A stretch of 64,000 bases of DNA, taken from contig CM055313.2 in NCBI GenBank assembly GCA_029255685.2, positions 22,731,079-22,795,078 of the forward strand. The letters are read 5' to 3'. The position numbers were made by a program, and so were the translations under genes. This DNA is from Silene conica. Lineage: Eukaryota > Streptophyta > Magnoliopsida > Caryophyllales > Caryophyllaceae. The notes beneath the pieces were generated by a model. It searched no databases. It was not told where the DNA came from and saw nothing but the letters and a program-made list of their open reading frames with translations. Each line of letters begins with the position of its first letter. The first letter of the stretch is position 1. This document shows positions 61,567-64,000 of this stretch, piece after piece.

Positions 61567-63980
61567 ATGACAAACCCAGCTTCTCAAACAACCTCACAAC
61601 CCATCCCGGTGGCAACAGAAACCTCTTCCAAATCCACTGCGGTCAGCACTCCCACAGTGGTCAGTGCTCCCGTGGTCAGCGCTCCTACAGTGGTCAGTGC
61701 TCCAGTGGTCAGCACTCCCCTCGCTGTTAGCACTCCTCAGGCGCAATCAGGCGTCACCAACAGCGGCGCAACGGCCAGCTCAAGCCCGGCGGATGCTCCC
61801 ACCCCAGCCATGTGGAAGACAATGATGGAAGGGATATTTACCCTACACCAAGCAGTCGACGGCTTAAGGAAGGACAACCAAGAGCTCAGAAAGTTGGCAA
61901 CGGCTCAGAATCAACCTCCACGCATCAGCAGAAATCCAGGCGCAGAGGCAGGAATCCCAAGACCCCCAGAGAGCAGGGCGATTCCCAGCATGATAGTCAC
62001 TAGACTGGACCTCTCCGGGGTCGCACCTCCAGGAAGAATCACTCCGACAGGCTTGGGTTACCTTTCCATCAACCTAGATTCACCGCCACCTCAAACGGGG
62101 GCCCCAGGTAACGAATCTGTAAGGCCACCTATTATCACTAACCAACATGGTAATGCAGGACCTTTTTTCACCCCGACCTCAGTCTGGACACAAGGGGAAG
62201 GGTCATCAGCAAGGCAACCACCTCCGCTGGGGGCTGGCTCATCGGGATATCCCATCCAGCAGACGCCGTCAATAGTGCACACCGTGCCAATGAATCATCA
62301 GGCACTCTGCCAGCCCATGGTCGGCCAGACACCAGGAGCACCAGGGTATGCACCACTCACCCATACCACCCCTTGGAATTTTGCTAACCCTCTTGCAGGA
62401 CCGAATCCATGGGAGCACCAGTACAAGGAGCTGTGGGATTTAGTCAGCCGCATCCCAGGAATGCCAAGGCCCCTGGAGAAAGCGGCCCCAGACAGCTACG
62501 CAGACTCGCCATTCACCCACAACATCGTCTCAGTAGACGTACCCAAGGGATTCACTCCGCCAAACATGACCAGCTACGACGGAACAGCTGATCCGATAGA
62601 CCACATCAACCAATACAAGCAGAAAATGATGGTGGTCACGGCCTCAGGCTCCCTGAAAGAGGCGTGCATGTGTAAAGGATTCGGGTCCACTCTCTCAGGA
62701 GCCGCCCTTCAATGGTTCGTCACTCTACCCAACTCCAGCATGTCCAGCTTTGCAGATCTGGTGAACGCGTTCAACCAGCAGTTCGCCAGCAGCAGGCGGC
62801 CAGAGAAGCAGAGCAGCGATCTCTACGAGATCCAGCAAGGCGATGCAGAATCCACCAGAGACTACCTGGCCAGATTCAACAAGGAAATGGTGTCCATTCC
62901 CCATTGCGAGGAGAAAGCTGCCATCCACGGCTTTCCCTGGGGGCTACCCCAGGCCTCCGACCTATACAAGGAGCTCACCAAATGGCCATGCACGGCCTAT
63001 GCTCAGGTTCAGCAAAAGGCGTTGGATGCCATCCGACTGGAAGAGGATGCAGGGCCCAGGAGGATCAGTTGCGGCTCCGCATCTACCAGCAGGAAGGCAC
63101 CAGCAGCAGACAGGCAGGAGAAATCCAAACCCTACAACAGGCCGGTGCATAAAGTTTCTGGAGGAAAAAACTGGAAGAATGACCCAAATCTGCCGCCAAA
63201 GGTACAAGAGTACGGTTTCACTGTTAATCTTGCAGGACTAATCAAAGCGATAAAGGAGTTGGGAGAAAAGGTGAAGTGGCCCAAGAAGCGGGCAGAAGAA
63301 AGAAGCAAGGACGGAAGGGACACCAACCTAAGGTGTGACTTCCACAACGAAGACATCGGGCATACAACTGAAGATTGCATCACCCTCAGAAAAGAAGTCC
63401 GGTATCAGTACGAGCAAGGTAATCTGAACCACATCTTGCCAAAAGGAACCAAGGTGAACGCAACTCGCCAGGTAGCACCCTCTAGTCCCCCTCTTTGCAC
63501 TAGAACTATTAACGTGATAACAGGGGGCTCGGAGCTGTGCGGACTTACCTATTCCGCAGCCAAGAGGCACGCCACCCGAGTTAAAGGAGACAAGCCAGAG
63601 TCCTCGTGCTGGATCAGCGCCCAGGATCTACCGGTCGTCAGCTTCGACGAGACGGATGCAGAAGAGGGTGCTGAATACCATGATGACGCCCTGATCATCA
63701 CCCTGTCCATAGGGAACTGCAGGGTAAAGAAGATCCTGGTAGACACGGGGAGTTCAGTCAATATCATCATGTTAGAGACGCTGAAAAGTATGGGATTTGG
63801 GGAAGCAGACCTAATCAGAAAGGCGGTTCCACTGGTGGGATTCAGCGGAGAAACGAAGCATTCACTCGGAGAGATCATGATCCCGACCTACGCCGGAGGA
63901 GTCAACAAGCAGGTGAGGTACCTGGTGATTGACGGTCCCTCCACCTACAACGTCATCCTGGGCAGGCCGTGGATACATGA
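61567..63980 (+). other. gag and start of protease of the second element
   Basis: This opens MTNPASQTTSQPIPV, parallel to the first element, and continues into the conserved gag core (GFTPPNMTSYDGTADP, LYEIQQGDAEST) and a protease domain containing ILVDTGSSVNII at about 63735-63770. The N-terminal part carries an extra Val/Ser/Ala/Pro repeat (61640-61735) that the first element lacks. Confidence 0.85.
61640..61738 (+). repeat. Short tandem repeat GTGGTCAGTGCTCC inside gag
   Basis: About six imperfect units of GTGGTCAGCGCTCC(TACA), each coding roughly VVSAP(T). Their period alternates between about 15 and 18 bp. This local expansion is absent at the matching place of the other element (about 36050-36130). 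Confidence 0.85.
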
Positions 63981-64000
63981 TATGAAAGCCATCCCATCAT

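Larger units (their letters stand above)
60852..64000 (+). mobile_element. Second Tat-type LTR element, 5' part (runs off the right edge)
   Basis: 5' LTR at 60852-61495 (TGTTACGCCCCAAAATTACC to TGACCTAAACA), then the same primer site TGGCGCCCACCGTGGGGC, then gag and protease sequence to the edge. It is clearly the same family as the element at 35255-45459 but a different copy: LTR and gag differ at many positions. The probable target sequence before the LTR is GTAGG (60847-60851); the other side is out of view. The gag-protease part looks largely whole, with few breaks. Its age cannot be estimated without the 3' LTR. Confidence 0.92.

Overview
The window looks like nuclear DNA of a flowering plant, most likely a eudicot. 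The host genes have introns, and the closest matches I recall are plant families: a thylakoid FtsH2/VAR2-type protease and a class II trehalose-6-phosphate synthase (TPS7-like). The repeats are also plant types: a Tat-lineage Ty3/Gypsy element with an antisense gene region, Helitrons, Stowaway MITEs, hAT MITEs and a TRIM. A placement in Caryophyllales is possible from the style of the repeats, but this is a weak inference. No bacterial or organellar gene organisation, CRISPR array, rRNA or tRNA gene was seen.

Layout. Positions 1-20600 hold no convincing host gene. They are a layered mass of AT-rich, non-coding, Helitron-like elements. Three copies of one ~4.4 kb repeat (1-4389, 9332-14278, 14479-18864) are present. 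Two of them meet tail to tail in a ~746-bp inverted repeat split by a Stowaway MITE. A GC-rich hAT MITE sits in the first copy, and its empty target site is preserved in another. Positions 19730-20160 are a cluster of short inverted motifs, and 20617-21114 is an old hAT-like element.

The genic core runs from 21.3 to 34.2 kb. The FtsH2-like gene has a 5'-UTR exon near 21.4 kb, a 2.2-kb leader intron carrying a tiny TRIM element, and four coding exons (23671-27513, 691 aa). The next gene on the same strand (30542-34154, six coding exons, 671 aa) belongs to no family I recognise. One of its introns holds a solo LTR.

Positions 35255-45459 are a young Tat/Retand-like LTR retrotransposon with a 5-bp target duplication. 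After it comes a decayed NLR resistance gene on the minus strand (about 46.0-47.2 kb). Next are two Helitrons joined end to end (47751-52619) with internal minisatellites; one carries a SINE-like insert absent from the other. Further Helitron pieces reach 54.8 kb. The class II TPS gene (58841 down to 55140, minus strand, 847 aa) has a solo LTR in its second coding intron and a likely 5'-UTR intron that decides its start codon. The right end holds a LINE fragment (about 60.28-60.85 kb) and the 5' part of a second LTR element of the same family as the first (60852 to the edge).

The three expressed-looking genes do not form a pathway. One maintains photosystem II in the chloroplast, one is a regulatory sugar-signalling protein, and one is unknown. 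The main story is repeat insertion: several insertions can be ordered in time because target duplications and empty sites are preserved. I found no convincing evidence of a new enzymatic or defence system. The most unusual items are the palindromic Helitron pair, the Helitron end-to-end junctions, the 72-bp-LTR TRIM, the inverted-motif cluster near 20 kb and the unrecognised gene.
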